From positions 22,743,624 to 22,807,623 of the forward strand of contig CM054112.1 of assembly GCA_028673005.1 (NCBI GenBank): 64,000 bases of DNA, read 5' to 3'. The translations under genes and the position numbers were made by a program. This document shows positions 1-12,898 of this stretch, piece after piece. The stretch is from Tanypteryx hageni. Lineage: Eukaryota; Arthropoda; Insecta; Odonata; Petaluridae. The notes under the pieces were generated by a model that saw only the letters and a program-made list of their open reading frames with translations, was not told the origin of the DNA and made no database searches. The stretch's first letter is position 1, and each line of letters opens with the position of its first letter.

Positions 1-3000
1 AATGATGAGTTGATAATTTTGTTCAGTACCTTACATATTTTATGTATTATATGTATTTTAGGAGAATTGGTTCTATTCTTTTTAAATTAAGCGGAAAAAT
101 ATAAGTATGTAATAAGTATTCCTTTAATACTATAAATTTTCACGAAACTACACCGCCATCAAAGAATTTATTAATATACAGTAGATTCGATGAAAGATTG
201 CTATGGAATGGCCAGGGAACCAAAAAATATTTCAGAATCAAAGTTCAGTTCTATAATGGGGAGATTTTTCTAATCGAATTTCAAGCAAAATAACTTCAAA
301 AACGAACAGAACCCTCTATAATATCATCTAATATAATTGAAGGAACGTAGACATCGACATTGCAGAGAGCTGGAGAATTGATCAGAGTTGGCACAGATAT
401 AGTTTAGTTCAAATTTGGATGCAACAGAGGAAAAGAGACCAAAAAGTACATCAAACTGGTCACTAAGTGTAAAAATGCTAATAGCTTCGGTGTAATGCCT
501 CACGTACGATGAGCATAAGAGGATTAAAATTGCACCATCAACATACATAAGAAAATCCTCAATTCCACAAATTCAGTAAAAATCGTGATTAATAGTTATC
601 CGGCTTAAGAAATGCTTTTAAACGTATTGAAAACACGTTAATATTAGTTAAAACATAATGCAATCCAGATTGACGGTTAAGTGAAGAAATGGAGTTAGGA
701 TACTTTGTAAATTCCTCAAAAGAAGATTTATACAATCAACAGAGACTGAAAAAACCAAATAAGTATACTTCATGGGTCAGTTAATAAATGTATAGAATTC
801 TAATAATGATACAAGGATTATAGTAATGTTTAAAAATTTAAACAGGGCAATCATAAATTTTGCTGGATTCTGTCCATTCAATATAATCAGCATGATATTC
901 AAGAAGATATTTTACGATGGATGTAAATAGATCAGCCTTAACCGCAGAAATGAGCGTGAGAGAACCGCTTCTCAGCCACTAGGTCACAATCCACCTGAAG
1001 ATCGTGGTGAACTTCTTAGCTATCTAAAAATATCATTTAATAATTACTATGCGAAACTTTCAAACAAATTTAAAAGGAAATATTCTATTGAATGATTTTC
1101 AAAATGTAAAGTAAGAAACGAGAATGCAGGATATGATGAATGAAATGAGAAGACGCATGCGCAGTAGACAAATTCTTATCCAAGTATTTCCTGAAAATAG
1201 GAGGAAAATTGAAATAATAAGATATAATGTATGAATAATCTATAGAAATCTCCTTGAAATATTTGAGAAAATTATAGATTACTTTCTGAAACGCTCGGCA
1301 TCGCTCGGAAATGTTTTCTTTTAAGTAGGAAACGATTTTTATTATTTATTAGTTTTATTGGTATATCTCTCTTGATGACATATTACAATAAAAATAATAC
1401 AATAAATTTTGAAATTTACTTACTTTTGCTGTTGGGTACCCCAAGTTTTCGATTGGTCGTTCTGGGGTTTGTGGCCGGAGCCCCCACAATAAAAGGTCCA
1501 AACTTTACCATACGTACCCCATTCCTTAATTACGCAAGCGATATTTACATTAACATTTAATATTTTATGTATTGTATTTTGAAGTTTTACCGTTAATATA
1601 ATTACGCATTAACGTCTTACTTAATATTCACATGGATAGATGTACCGAAGCCTTTAAAGCAGCAATAAAATTATGTGGATTATGTCAATACTATTAGCCA
1701 AAACGTAATCAATAAAAAAACATCTTGATTACCGAACAAATGTAAGTAGAGGTATCGATTTATTTTGCGATAAATCTTTCGATGTTAATGGTAAAAGATA
1801 ACAATATTATAATATTCCTTCAAAATCTTTTGATTCATTTTAAAAGTATTCATAGACTATATTTAGGCATGAATCCATTTCTACCCTTTATCTTGGCGTT
1901 GGCTATTCTTCCTTTTCGGCGCGCCACGGCGTGGATTTTCCTTGCATTAATCTTTACGTGACTATCTCCCTTTGAAGAGGACAACAATTAAGGAATTTAG
2001 CATTGTTTCCGCCTGGAAAATGATCATCTAAACCGCTAAATTATGCACTTAAAGAAACATTTAGAGCGATTTAGCATGTAATACGACAAAACATGAACAG
2101 AATTCAGTCTTTTGTGCGTAAAATAAGCCCCTTTTTCCGTGATCGTAAGTTAATATTTAGGTATATTTATATCCGCATCAGTGAAGGGCTGCATGGCATT
2201 TTGGGGTTTCTCCAGACCATTCTCCATGCATTCTTATGGTAATAGTGTTTTGTTGACCCCATTGGGTATCCTAGACTAAGTTCTCCCTTTGGTCCAGAGG
2301 ATGGTCCATGAAGCATTTGAATTTGATAGCTTCAACGGTATAAAAACGTATAAATAACATACACACATACACTCTAAAATATTTATAACATGTAATTTTT
2401 TCAACAGGAGAAACCTAATTTCTAAAAAAAAATGTTTTTGAGAAATCGATAATAGTTTTTCCCCATGTGTTTCTACAATTAATCGCCATCCTGTATATAC
2501 ACATATAATAGTTATTAGGCCTAGAGGCCATAGCGCCATGGCGTAAGAAACCTTTAATCCTGGCTTGGTTTCCACTCTTTTTCATAAGCCAATGAAAAAT
2601 AAAACAAATGCCAAACTATTTTCAATCGTAAAAATAACGTATATCCCATTAATTGCAGGTTGTAATACATCTGTTGAATACAGAAATAGCTGGAAATTAG
2701 CTACTTCTACACCCCAGCATATACCTACCTGATGCATAGTGATCCAAGATCTGCATTTTCCATCACTTTCTCTAACTCTTGAAAGTGAAAATTAATATGA
2801 AAACGTTATTTCATTCTAACAAATCAAATAAACGGATTTTCCTATAAAAGATACTGAAAGTAGTTAGGGTTCTGCTTGCTTTGACTAAGAGGATATTACA
2901 TAAATATTCCAGAAACAACGTCTTCTAGACGCATTAGAATGTATTTAACAGGAATACAGTAAGCATAAATCTGCAGTAATAAATAATTATAATTCAGTCC

Positions 3001-3925
3001 AAAGTTTAATTTTTAATGGAAAAATTATAATCATTATAGTTATATTCCCTTTTGTAATTGTCCTTTCAGCTCTTTATATTTTTGAATTTTATGTCGTTCT
3101 CTAGGCATCACAGATAAAGGCCAAGGAGGAATTCATTCGATAACGAATCTGCAAGATGATTCGTGGAGGTGAGGGTATCTGAATGTCAGTTGACCGGACA
3201 CACCTATAGGAGAAATGATTGGGTCTTTCCAATAACCGGATCCCAAGACGCACAACGAGGAAAATTAGTAACGGGCAAGTAAGGAAATAAATTGGTCAAA
3301 CTCGAAAGACGCGTTCAATTGAGTCATATTACTCCGAGGCTTTTAATTCCACATATTTTAAATGCCCAATGATTTATATTTATTTTTGTATATAATCTTA
3401 TGTTGGAGATTTTTCAGTACATAGAAATAAAAATTAAAACTTTAACAGAATTTATTAGATCAAATTAGGCCGAATGAAAATATTTCTAACAAATTTAAAT
3501 TTGATATGAATCAATTATTACATACAATCTTACCTACATAAGTAAAACATTAGTGATAAATTAAAATAATAGCTTAGAACTCTTAGCTGGTGAATAAACT
3601 TGAAAAAATCTATCTATTCGACTTTTAGACATCCAAGTCGTAAGGATTTCGCTGTATTTTCTGGTGGCTCAGTACTCTATTAATCAGGAAACTCCGACCA
3701 AAACAAATATTCCTGAGGAGAAAAATCATAAGGAAGGAACGTGACCATACAGACAAAAACATATAATCATCAGAATTTTATTGCAAGAAGCGGAGAGAAA
3801 CGATCCTAACCTAATCCCGGAACAGGAGGGGAGGATGCGAAATTTTAGGCGATTCTCATTTGTTGGGTTTAATGCAGGTAAACCAATTTTCTGTATTCCC
3901 GTTATCGAGCGAACTAAAAACTTTT
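1..3925. other. AT-rich DNA, no gene recognised
   Basis: Nothing here reads as a conserved protein, RNA or full transposon on either strand. The open frames are short (under 100 codons), lack recognisable motifs and are typical of chance in AT-rich DNA. A slightly less AT-rich patch near 3110-3300 and another near 1430-1540 showed no terminal repeats or coding similarity that I could recognise. Confidence 0.6.
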
Positions 3926-6240
3926 TTATAGCGCGCGGCGCCGAATTCCCTAACCTCTCCACTCCCAGCCTCCCCTCTTTCCCCCTCCCACCTCCCCCTC
4001 CCATCCGCCACGCCGCCCACCCCACCCTATCACACCGTGCCGACCGCCCTTCTCTCCCCTCTCCCTTCCTCCCCCTCCCACAAACGAATGCGACATGCAT
4101 TTCCATCCTTTGAATCCAATCGCGCCGGCCATCGATCATCTTTTTCAGGGGGAATTCCGAAAAAAAATCGAACAAACAAAAAAGGAAAGTCGTCAACTTT
4201 TTAATTTACTTCTTACTTTTCGCCGTTTTAGGAGATTGACCGGATAGGAAGACAGTCTCTGAAGCAATCTTTTCTCACTCTCCCATTTCTCCCCTCCCAG
4301 CCCACCTCAGCCCTCCCCTTCGCTTCTCCCTTCCACTTGGAGCCTCACCCCTTGCATCCTAATCACACATTTTCGGTACACCCTCTCTCTCTCTCTCTCT
4401 TTCAGACCTCTTCCCACCCACTCCTTCCCTCCCTCTCTCTCCCATTCAACCTCCCGTCCTCACCAACTTCTCCCCCTGTACACACCTCCTCCCGTGCACC
4501 CGCCGTGCACAGCCATGCCATTCGAGGCATCCCCGAAATGCCAACGGCAGACAGAGAGGACCTATGCTCCCCATCCCACCGCCACGTTCCTCCTCCCTCT
4601 CCCCCCCCCCCCCCGCTCCCACTCTTCCACATCCCGTCCTTCCCCTCCCGCCTCGTTTCATCTGCCATATCCGCTCCCTTTGTTTATTTGCATTTTTCCC
4701 TTTCATTTTTTTTTATTTCGCATCGCCTCGTTTCGTGATGCGGGCCCCGGGCTCGTGAAGTACTGCCGTAATGGAATGGGAAGATTTTTTGGGAGGGAGA
4801 GAAAGAGAGAGGGAGGGAGAGTGGGTGTTTTGAGGGATGAGTGGAGGGAGGGTGCACAGTGAGGGGAGTAAGAGGAGAGAGAGAGGGAGCGGGTCGCCCA
4901 GGTGCTGGGTAGGGGGAGAGTCGAATGTAGGGAGGGGGAGGCGATGAGGAGAGAAGAGAAAGGAGGGGGAGGGACATGCACCGTTAACGCCGATATACCA
5001 CGTTTATTCGAAAAAATCGCTGTAATTTTTAAAATACTCCGCTTACAACGGCATCCTATGGAAAAAGCCTCGCGTTTTTTGGATCTATTCCTATCCTCCT
5101 TTCTTTCTCTCTCTCCTCTCTCTCTCTCACTTTCTCTCACTCTCTCTCACTCTCACACTAGCTCTCTCTCTCTCTCTCCTTCGGGTCGGACCGACGTGTC
5201 ATGTCTCTCTCTCTTCCCCTATACCCCCTCCTCTCCGCGAAACGGCGGTTTTTTCAATCAATTTGTTTTTTTAATAAAAACAATGCGCCCGGAATGACAT
5301 CAAGCGTGTTTTGTTTTCTCCCTTATCAACTCGATCCTTCCGCGAAAGCGCGATTTTTCCCCGTCGCATGAAAAAATATATAAATTATGCAGTGAACGAT
5401 GATATTTATTTAAAAAACATTTTTTCCACATAATTCGTACCGCGCAAAACGAGAGAAATCATGGATAAATATTTTACGTTTCTCCTCCCTCTCTTTCTCT
5501 CTTTCCCGTATCCGCGACCCACCCACGCGGACGCGCGCACACACACACAGGCGCGCACAGACACATAGATGAGCGCGCGCACATATATTTATGTTGCAGT
5601 TGAAGTTATTGATAGTCTCACCCGTTTGACGCCAACGCTAAAATTCAGCTTGCCATATTAGCCGTGATGGAATCGGACGGGAGATATGGGAGGGAGATAG
5701 GGAGTGAGAAAGAGAGAGAGAGGGATGGAGGGAGAGAGGAAGAAGGTAAGAGCGAATGAGATATGGAGATCCAGATAAAAAGAGGAGGAGAAAAAGGAAA
5801 AGGGAGGAGGATGAGGGGGGAGGGGAGTAGGAGGGACGGTCGCAGTGGTTTTGCAGGTCTTACAGCTTATCCGGGGAGAAGACGTACTTTCGCAACTCCA
5901 AAACCGGAAATCGTCTCATAAAGCAAACAAGTAGAACTACGCGAAAAAAAATATGTAAGTCATTGCGTCCTTCTTATCCTCGCGCATCCCTCTTTCTCTC
6001 CTTCACCTTCTCCCCTATACTTCCTTCCTCTCCCTCTCTCCCTCTCTCTATATCGCTCTAATCATGAGTGTGAAGCGGTGATTGTGATTCTTGCCGTGGG
6101 TATTGGAGCTTGAACCGTCCTCTCTCCACCTCACTCTCCCTCTCCACCTCTCTCTCCACCACGCTCTCCCTCTCCATCTCTCTCTCTCTCTCTATTCGTT
6201 GGAGGAACGGCTGCACCATGCACTAGGCTACGCGCTCGGG
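3926..6240. other. CG-bearing polypyrimidine/polypurine block
   Basis: This is a sharp compositional island in AT-rich DNA. The plus strand is CT-rich at about 3945-4740, GA-rich at 4780-4975, CT-rich again at 5090-5230, and then GA-rich at 5675-5840 and CT-rich at 5980-6195. It includes a run of 14 C at 4601-4614, (CT)n near 4383-4402, 5100-5180 and 6176-6193, and an alternating CG/CA stretch near 5525-5580. Between the tracts, CG dinucleotides are common. The long open frames on both strands (for example 4337-4738 and 3726-4196) translate to Ser/Pro/Leu or Gly/Arg/Glu low-complexity sequence and are composition artefacts. A promoter-proximal or unmethylated region is possible, but no TSS or exon is demonstrated. 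Confidence 0.6.
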
Positions 6241-7567
6241 AACGACGAGAAAGGATGACATTGCGATAGTCTCCCAGTCGGACGGACCAGAATGCATCAC
6301 GCGGTGGTTGGATTCGAGAGAATTTTGGACGTTGATGCTTGATAGCGTAGTGAAACGAATCTCTCCCACACGTAATTTGTGTGTGTGTGTATATATATAT
6401 AGATATATGTATGTATATAAATAAATATTAGGGAGAGAAGTTTTACTCGTGCCGTAATTTTTCCTCCATTTTTGACGAGTAACGGAACTGTCTACTGTAA
6501 ACATTTAAATAAATTACGAATGGGAGAGCCACTTAAAACTCTAAATCAACGTTGATGCAGGCGAGAATAAATTTTAGTTAAAAAAGGAAGAGAGCGACGC
6601 TTCATAGGGAACGATTTTATGTAGATACGTATTTTTTTGCTGCTGCAAAAATTTTCGTTCACAGTCGAAAATAAAAAAAGCGTTAAATTTTTGCAGTCGA
6701 TAATCGGATGCGTGCATATTACCGAATGCGAAATTTGTTCAAATTCGAAATTTGATCGAGGCAAAACATCGTCCAAACATTATAAAATGAATTATATATT
6801 GTGGGTTCTTTGTTGTAGGTTTAGATTTTTATTGTTTAATAATTACTCTATAAGAAAATATAGCGCTGATCGGTTTAATAATTAGTTAGTCATCTCTTAC
6901 AAGACCACCTGAAGTGCAAAAAAGGGATATTTGTTGCTCGATACGAATAAGAATAATTAAAAATTGCTGGTTATCGTCACTTTTTTAATAGCAGCATATT
7001 TTGTTTTCTTGAAAACTATACTATTTTCCCAAATGCTAACTTAATTCGTCATTAAGAGAGAATTTTTTATTTAAAATCAGCTTCATTTCTACAAAAACAA
7101 AATTATAAAGTATTTAAAAAAATAAAAACGACCCCTTTCAGTCCTGAATTATATCTTGCAACATCTTCTATATTTTGACAAATTGTTTAACTTGCAAGCA
7201 TTAAATGGCAACAAAAATTCTTCTGATTCACATAAAAGATGTACATGATCATGTTCGTGTTTGAAATATTTTGTACAATTTTTTCATAGAAAAGTATACT
7301 AAAATGTCATGTAGGTGAAAGTTTTCGCCAGGTCTGAAAGGGTTAAAATAGTGCCACATGTTAAAATTTACAATTTTACTTGATTTTCGACGTGTCTATT
7401 TGTCACGTGCTACCTAATATTATCATTTACGTACAAAACAGATTTTAAATTTGGTAGGGAAGCCTTCACAGTTTATTATTACTGTTTTTAAAAATTGAAT
7501 TACTATAAAATAGACGATTTATAAGAATAGGTACAGCTTTGCGTTTTTTCAAAATTTGTCATATTTA
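6241..7567. other. AT-rich spacer with a short GT/AT microsatellite
   Basis: No gene recognised. A compound (GT)n(AT)n simple repeat lies at about 6378-6420. The rest is AT-rich with only short unrecognised open frames, such as one on the plus strand at 6637-6885. Confidence 0.5.
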
Positions 7568-8838
7568 CCATCATCATCACAATGCTGCTGTCCGAAGACA
7601 GGTTTCAACTGAATCGCTGCCACCATCTCTCTCTCTCTCTCTCTCCGGAAGCCTCTTTTATATCTCTCAAAGTACTATATTCCTGCTTTATATTCTCTAA
7701 TATTCCTATTCTTTTTCTCCCTCTTTCTCTTATTCCACTAATTTTGCCTTCTAAGATCGTCCTGTCCTGTGTACTACTTCCATCTTGCGCTAAAATACTG
7801 CCAAGATATTTTGAACTACTTACTTGTTCCAATTTTTGGCCATTTACCATTATATTTAATTCTTTATGTTCCTTTGAAACCACCATGACTTTCGTTTTTT
7901 CGGCATTGTTCTTCATTCCATATTGTTGGCCAACCTTTACTAGCCTGTCTGTTATCCTCCGAAGTACTTTCTCGTCTTCTGCTATTAATCCTTGATCATG
8001 TGCATATTTAATGGTGGTAATACTTTTGTCTCCTATCTCAGATCCTTTCTCTTCCATCAATGCTTCTTCTTTTATTGTTTTTGCATAAATATTAAATATC
8101 GCTGGTGAAATAGGACATCCCTGCCTCACTCTCCTCCCTACTGAAGTACTTTATATTTCTTCTCCTTCAAACCTGACTATAGTCTTATGAACAAAGTAAA
8201 GGTTTTTAAGAAATCTTTTATAATTCCAATATATCCCTATTTTATTTAAATACCCAACATTTTATCCCATTTCACTCGTTCAAAAGCTTTCTTCCAATCT
8301 ACAAAACAAAAGTACACATCTTTATTGACTTCTAGCGCTCTTTCTGTCATCATCCTCATACATCCTATAGCATCTCTAGTCCCTCTTCCTCTTCTGAAAC
8401 CAAATTGATTATCTTGCAGCTCCTTTTCTATTTTACCTTCAATTCTTATGGTTATTATTCTAGTTATAACTTTAGCTGTATGAGAAATTAAACTAATAGT
8501 TCTGTAATCCTTACAACTTTTTGCATTTTTCTTTTTCTCCAGTGGTACCATAACAACATCTAAAAAATCTTCAGGCCAAATGCCAGTATCATATACATGG
8601 TTAAATAATTTTGTGAGTTGTTTAACTGCTTTCGACACTAAAACCTTAAGAACGTCCACTGGTATATCATCACTCTTAACAGCCTTCCTTCATTTCATTT
8701 TATCAATTGCTCTTTTAACTTCAGACTCGAGAATACTATGTAGGTCCTAGCTGGTCTTTTCCACGTCCTCTTTTTCATATATACCATCCGACAATCTATA
8801 AATACTAAGGACTTTTGTGAAGTATAGAAATAATCAGA
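7568..8838 (-). mobile_element. 5'-truncated non-LTR retrotransposon (LINE)
   Basis: The minus strand from about 8838 down to 7568 holds a reverse-transcriptase open frame in pieces, then a short 3' region ending in ATG/ATC-type triplets on the minus strand (CATCATCATCA on the plus strand near 7570). LINE 3' ends often finish in such short tandem triplets. No endonuclease domain precedes the RT, so the copy is 5'-truncated, as is usual for LINEs. The RT resembles the widespread arthropod elements annotated as 'craniofacial development protein 2-like'. The exact clade is my inference. Confidence 0.9.
7605..8838 (-). pseudogene. LINE reverse transcriptase (RVT_1), broken
   Basis: Translating the minus strand gives, in order, the pre-RT linker ('SEVKRAIDKMK'), the finger motif 'YRTISLISHTAKVI', 'NQFGFRRGRGTRDAI', the palm motif A region 'FVDWKKAFERV' with its catalytic Asp kept, 'RQGCPISPAIFNIYA', and the motif C region. 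Motif C normally reads YADD but is YAHD at 7995-8006, so a catalytic Asp is lost. The thumb follows ('SSKYLGSI'). A frameshift lies near 8245-8255, one in-frame stop near 8150 and others upstream of 8680. The two long open blocks (8246-8659 and 7605-8129) begin at GTG inside the domain, so neither is a real start. The enzyme copied element RNA into DNA at a nicked target in the nucleus. This copy is certainly dead. Confidence 0.95.
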
Positions 8839-9065
8839 GAATATTTTAAAAGAAATAACATGGTATAAGGCGGCTTTAAGAATGTGAATTCTAAAATATA
8901 CGCAAATGTTGGAAATAGGTGATACCCTAGAAATAGATATTTATGAGCGTATTAAACATTTTTGAATGAAATTTGACTATATGGACCTTCAATTCGTAGT
9001 ATTTCATCTTAAAAATATCAACTAAAATGACTTTTACAATACCACAATTTTAATTTAGAAAACTC

Positions 9066-9100
9066 ACGACCCGGGTTTCGATGCTTAGCAACATCATCAT
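9066..9100 (-). ncRNA. Possible hammerhead-ribozyme relic of a Penelope-like element
   Basis: On the minus strand an ATGATGA (one base from the CTGATGA core) is followed by a short stem II (GTTGC...GCATC, 4 of 5 pairs), then GAAA and the self-complementary ACCCGGGT followed by C. Penelope-like elements are known to carry minimal hammerheads with exactly this kind of very short stem III. The core C is changed, so self-cleavage is unlikely in this copy. The motif match is seen. The Penelope assignment is inference, and no Penelope reverse transcriptase was found nearby. Confidence 0.4.
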
Positions 9101-9410
9101 TTTTGAATGAATAGTTATAATTTTCATGGTTATGATGTTTTCACTTATTTTGCAATAAATTTTAAAATGTCAGTTATAAGGAGAGTTTACAAAAAAGAAA
9201 ATATTCCCGTTTGTTTAACTTCTCGTCATATCTTCATACGATATTTTACTCGATAAAATTATCGTAAAAAGAATCGTTATATTTAACTACCCATCTACTT
9301 ACTCTGACTTTGATTAACATTTTTTTATAGCGGCCCTTAAAACTTATCATCTTATCTGTGCGAGATTTTATTTCGATCTGAAAGAGTTCCAATTCCATCA
9401 TACGGTAACA

Positions 9411-9439
9411 TTATATATATATATATATATATATATATA
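9411..9439. repeat. (TA)n microsatellite
   Basis: About 14 TA dinucleotides, uninterrupted. Confidence 0.95.
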
Positions 9440-11192
9440 ATCTACCCTAGCTAAATACCAATAAGAAATATTCAAATATTCCCTAGCTCATGCCAATTCC
9501 AGATGCTTCTAAGACATTCTTTCAGCCTATGTCCTTTATCTAAATTCATAATGGACAAATCCGATAAAACCATTTTTATTTACTGTTATTCATCTAAAAA
9601 TTAAAATTCATATTGTTTAGTTTTCCTTTCTGAAATAACTACAACCGAGAACGCAAAAACATACAGAGGTCATACTTCATAGACATCGTTTGAATTGGCC
9701 TACATTGCTTTTTTATACATTAAAATTAAACTGTTGTTCAGTTCCATGTTGTCTTTTTTCCACATTATCATTCCATTAAGAACCAAATTCACCATTTATA
9801 CCAAACTAATTTTTTAACAAAACAAATATTGACAATCGCTATTTATAATAGTTGCCAAAATTATTTTAAAATAAAGTATTATGACATATTAAATCATATT
9901 TTTTATGTACACTTGGACGTAAATCACCGGAAGTGTTTACATAACTATTTGCAAAAAATGCAATATTTCACCATTTAAAATATAATATATTGCTACAATC
10001 TTAGCCTTAATTGTATTTTCAAATGTGATTCGTATTCTCAATTTGAAATTAAAAAAATATACTTTTCGTTTCAGCTTCGAGGCAAATTGTGGAGGAGCAC
10101 GCGGAATAAGATTCCATTTATCAGGTATTCGTGTAAAAATTCCTTCTTTATATTGCATTATTATAAAATATGATATCATCAATGCATATAGTTAATTTTT
10201 AAAAGTTTTTTTACTGGTACATTTTTCCTTTAGAAATTAATGTAAGGGACGAAAAGTATTTTACGTTCCTAATTTAAAGATGTTAAACTATCGAGATATT
10301 GTATATTTTATTATACTTCCACTATAGTTTTCTCATATAAATTGCCATCCTATCTGAAAACTGCATTGATTTAAAAAGGCTCAAAAGCGCTCATTTTCTG
10401 GCAAAAGTATAAGCTAATACATCAGTTAAAGATGTAAATAAAAATAATGTCTTATTCCCCATCAATTTACGTCTGACTTGTTAAATGCAGATGAAAATAA
10501 TTCATTCTCATTTTAGTTTAAACCAAAGGGAGGAAACATTCTCCTGCAGTCAAGACCGGGCTGATAAAATTGGTTGGAATCGGAATTACTGCTGCTGACA
10601 TTTCTATTACACACGGTTATCATTAAATAGATGTAACTCCTTTCCGTATAAATTGAATTTTTGTTGTCAATACACAAATGGTACATTCTTCTATTAATCA
10701 TTATAGTTTTTTACTCGTCCCTTAGATGGCAAGAAAGAGCAATTACTTGAAAGCTCAGACGTGACAACAAATGCATGAAGTAATCCTGAAAACAATATTT
10801 TTTCTTTGTTAAAAAGTTGAAATTCTTTCCTTTATTTCGGGATTGAAATCAATTTTAAAGCTAATTTGGAACTTGCTTAAGTATTATTGGCTGCACACAT
10901 AAAGTGTGTTCTTTTTAACTTTTAACTCGAGCTCGTAACTTGACTCTAAGTATATAAAAATGTTAAAAAAAATATCATACCCTCGCTCACATGTTAATCA
11001 ATTATAGATAGTAAACAGCTTTAGAATATTTTAATCATGGACTAAAGCTCATTAAAACCTATAAGGGGATGCGCTAATTATTCTGCTAGCTTGGCTAGCC
11101 CGAACTAAGAAGAACACCCGCATTCTGAAACGGGAAAACTGTCTGCTACGGTAGTACGCGACATTTCATTCATACTACTGTTAGATTGTTAA
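9440..11192. other. AT-rich spacer, no gene recognised
   Basis: No recognisable coding or repeat family. The only point of note is a 50-base stretch at 10075-10124 with a splice-acceptor-like left edge (pyrimidines then CAG) and a donor-like right edge (CAG then GTATTC). There is no conserved reading frame to prove it is an exon. Confidence 0.5.
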
Positions 11193-11194
11193 TA

Positions 11195-12478
11195 CGAGGG
11201 GTGTTCGAAAAGTTCTAGGAATTTTTAAAGAAAAATGAAGTAAACGATTTATTCTTCATTATATAAACTTAATTTTTTAACATAGTTGCCTCCTAGTTTA
11301 ATACACTCTTCCCAACGAGAAATTAGCTTTCGGAGTCTATTATTAAAGAACTCTTTTGGAGTGATATCTATCCTGAAATTTGCTGCCAATTTCAGCTCCT
11401 TTAAGGAAGAAAAGGTTACTTCAATTATGGGAAAAGATAGATGCTGGGTTGGGAGAGTAGGGTGGATGAGGAAGCAACTCCCAGCAAGACCGGCTATGGT
11501 ATCCATAGAAAGCATGGCAGTGTGAGACATTGTCCTGCTGCAGCAAAGGTCGTAGGTGAAGCTTTCCTGGCCATTTTTAATCAGTGCTTGTCGCATAGAA
11601 CCTTATAATAACAATGAATAGTACGCGTCATTAACGGTGTCTCCTTTAGGAAGGTATTTGATGTGATTTATCCCTTCGCAGTCCCAGAAAACTGATTACA
11701 ACCTTACCAAAAGAAGGAATAGAGCGTGCTTTGAGTGTAGGTCTATCAGTAGACCCGCTACCATTCTATCGATTGAGTTTTCGTCTCAGGATTAAAGTAA
11801 TGCAGCGAAGATTCATTTGTGGTTATTATTTGTTGTCAAAAGTCTTCACCGTAATAGTTTGCTAGCTCAAGCAGCTCCGGACATGTCTCTATATGGTTGA
11901 TCTTTTGGCCTGGCTCCGACAGCCTAGTCAGCAATCTGGCAGAAACTTTGCTCATGCCCAAGTGGTTGTGTCGGATCTCATGAATAGAGTCAAGATCAAT
12001 GCCGATGGTTCCGGAGATATCTCAAACGGTAGTCACTCGCCGGTCTTCCAACACCAATTATTCAACTGCCCCGATGTTTTCCTCATTAACAGCAGTTGAA
12101 GACTTGCCAGTCCGAGGGTCATCTTCAAGACTCTGCCGGCCAGTCTTGAATCATCCTACCCAAAAGTATACTGTGCTTTTTGACTCAGCAGCATCCGCAA
12201 AAACATCCAACAAACGCCTCACCATTTCTGCTGCCTTATCTTTTTCCTTCCACAAAAAAATAATGCAGCGCTGTGATTTCAATGCGTCTTCCAATATGAG
12301 TTAAAGGCGCTCAACAATACGGTCACTACAAGACAATCAAAGAATCGCAACTGAATTAATTAATCAAACTTTAGAGATTAGGTACAAATGTTTTTAAATT
12401 GTAATTAAGTTTTGTTTTAATTGGTTGAAGTATTCTTGTTTCTCAACAATATTTCTAGAACTTTTCAAACACCCCGCG
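11195..12478 (-). mobile_element. Full-length mariner element with TIRs and TA target duplication
   Basis: The left end begins CGAGGGGTGTTCGAAAAGTT, and the right end read on the minus strand begins CGCGGGGTGTTTGAAAAGTT. They differ at only two of those 20 positions. Each end is flanked by TA (11193-11194 and 12479-12480), the dinucleotide duplicated by Tc1/mariner integration. The 1284-bp length is normal for an autonomous mariner. The transposase lies inside on the minus strand and is defective. Confidence 0.95.
11249..12302 (-). pseudogene. mariner transposase, inactive
   Basis: The minus-strand translation follows the whole mariner protein: the N-terminal helix-turn-helix part (around 'GRQSLEDDPRTGKSS'), 'LVLEDRRVTTV', 'IHEIRHNHLGMSKVSARLL', 'ETKTQSIEW', and a C-terminus 'RLRKLISRWEECIKLGG' with the typical RWxxCI motif. 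It should act as a DD34D nuclease that cuts and pastes the element. In-frame stops are visible at 12151-12153 (TGA), 12058-12060 (TAA) and 12022-12024 (TGA), with more in the middle. The first catalytic Asp (normally in GDET) appears as Asn in 'TTNES'. The second motif (QDNA) and the third (SPDLAPSD) are also lost. The piece at 11249-11596 is the longest open segment. Confidence 0.93.
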
Positions 12479-12480
12479 TA

Positions 12481-12897
12481 CTTATATTAAAATAGAGTCT
12501 ATGGCGTCTGAAGAATAAGGTTTGCTCACTTGATTTTCTTATTGCCATTCCCTATAGCATTTTCATTTTAGCTTATTTATTACATCCGCGTTGTATTAAT
12601 TCTATGCTTAATATGTTTATAGTTACATTGTTACCCTGTGAGTTAACAATGGCGCATGGCAGGGAGCAACAAATCTGCATTATACCGAGAGCATCTATTT
12701 TATTATATATAACAATCTAATATTGCTAAGAGATATTTTTCACACTGAGAATGTATTAAGACGGCAGATTAATGAAGATGGAAGTTTCATCATCAGCATC
12801 AAGAACGAAGTTGAGTTGTCTAGTCAATGAAGCTAGTCTAAACTTTGCTGTCAGTGTCAACCATAATAAGAGGAAAGACTAAATCCTATTAAATTAA
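12481..12897. other. Spacer, no gene recognised
   Basis: AT-rich sequence between the mariner and the foldback element. I see no coding or structural signal. Confidence 0.5.
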
Positions 12898-12898
12898 T

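Noticed and set aside
3726..4862. Long overlapping frames on both strands
   Set aside because: They encode Ser/Pro/Leu or Gly/Arg/Glu low-complexity sequence from CT/GA tracts, with no domain on either strand.
7582..7995. 137-codon plus-strand frame
   Set aside because: It is the shadow of the LINE reverse transcriptase on the minus strand.
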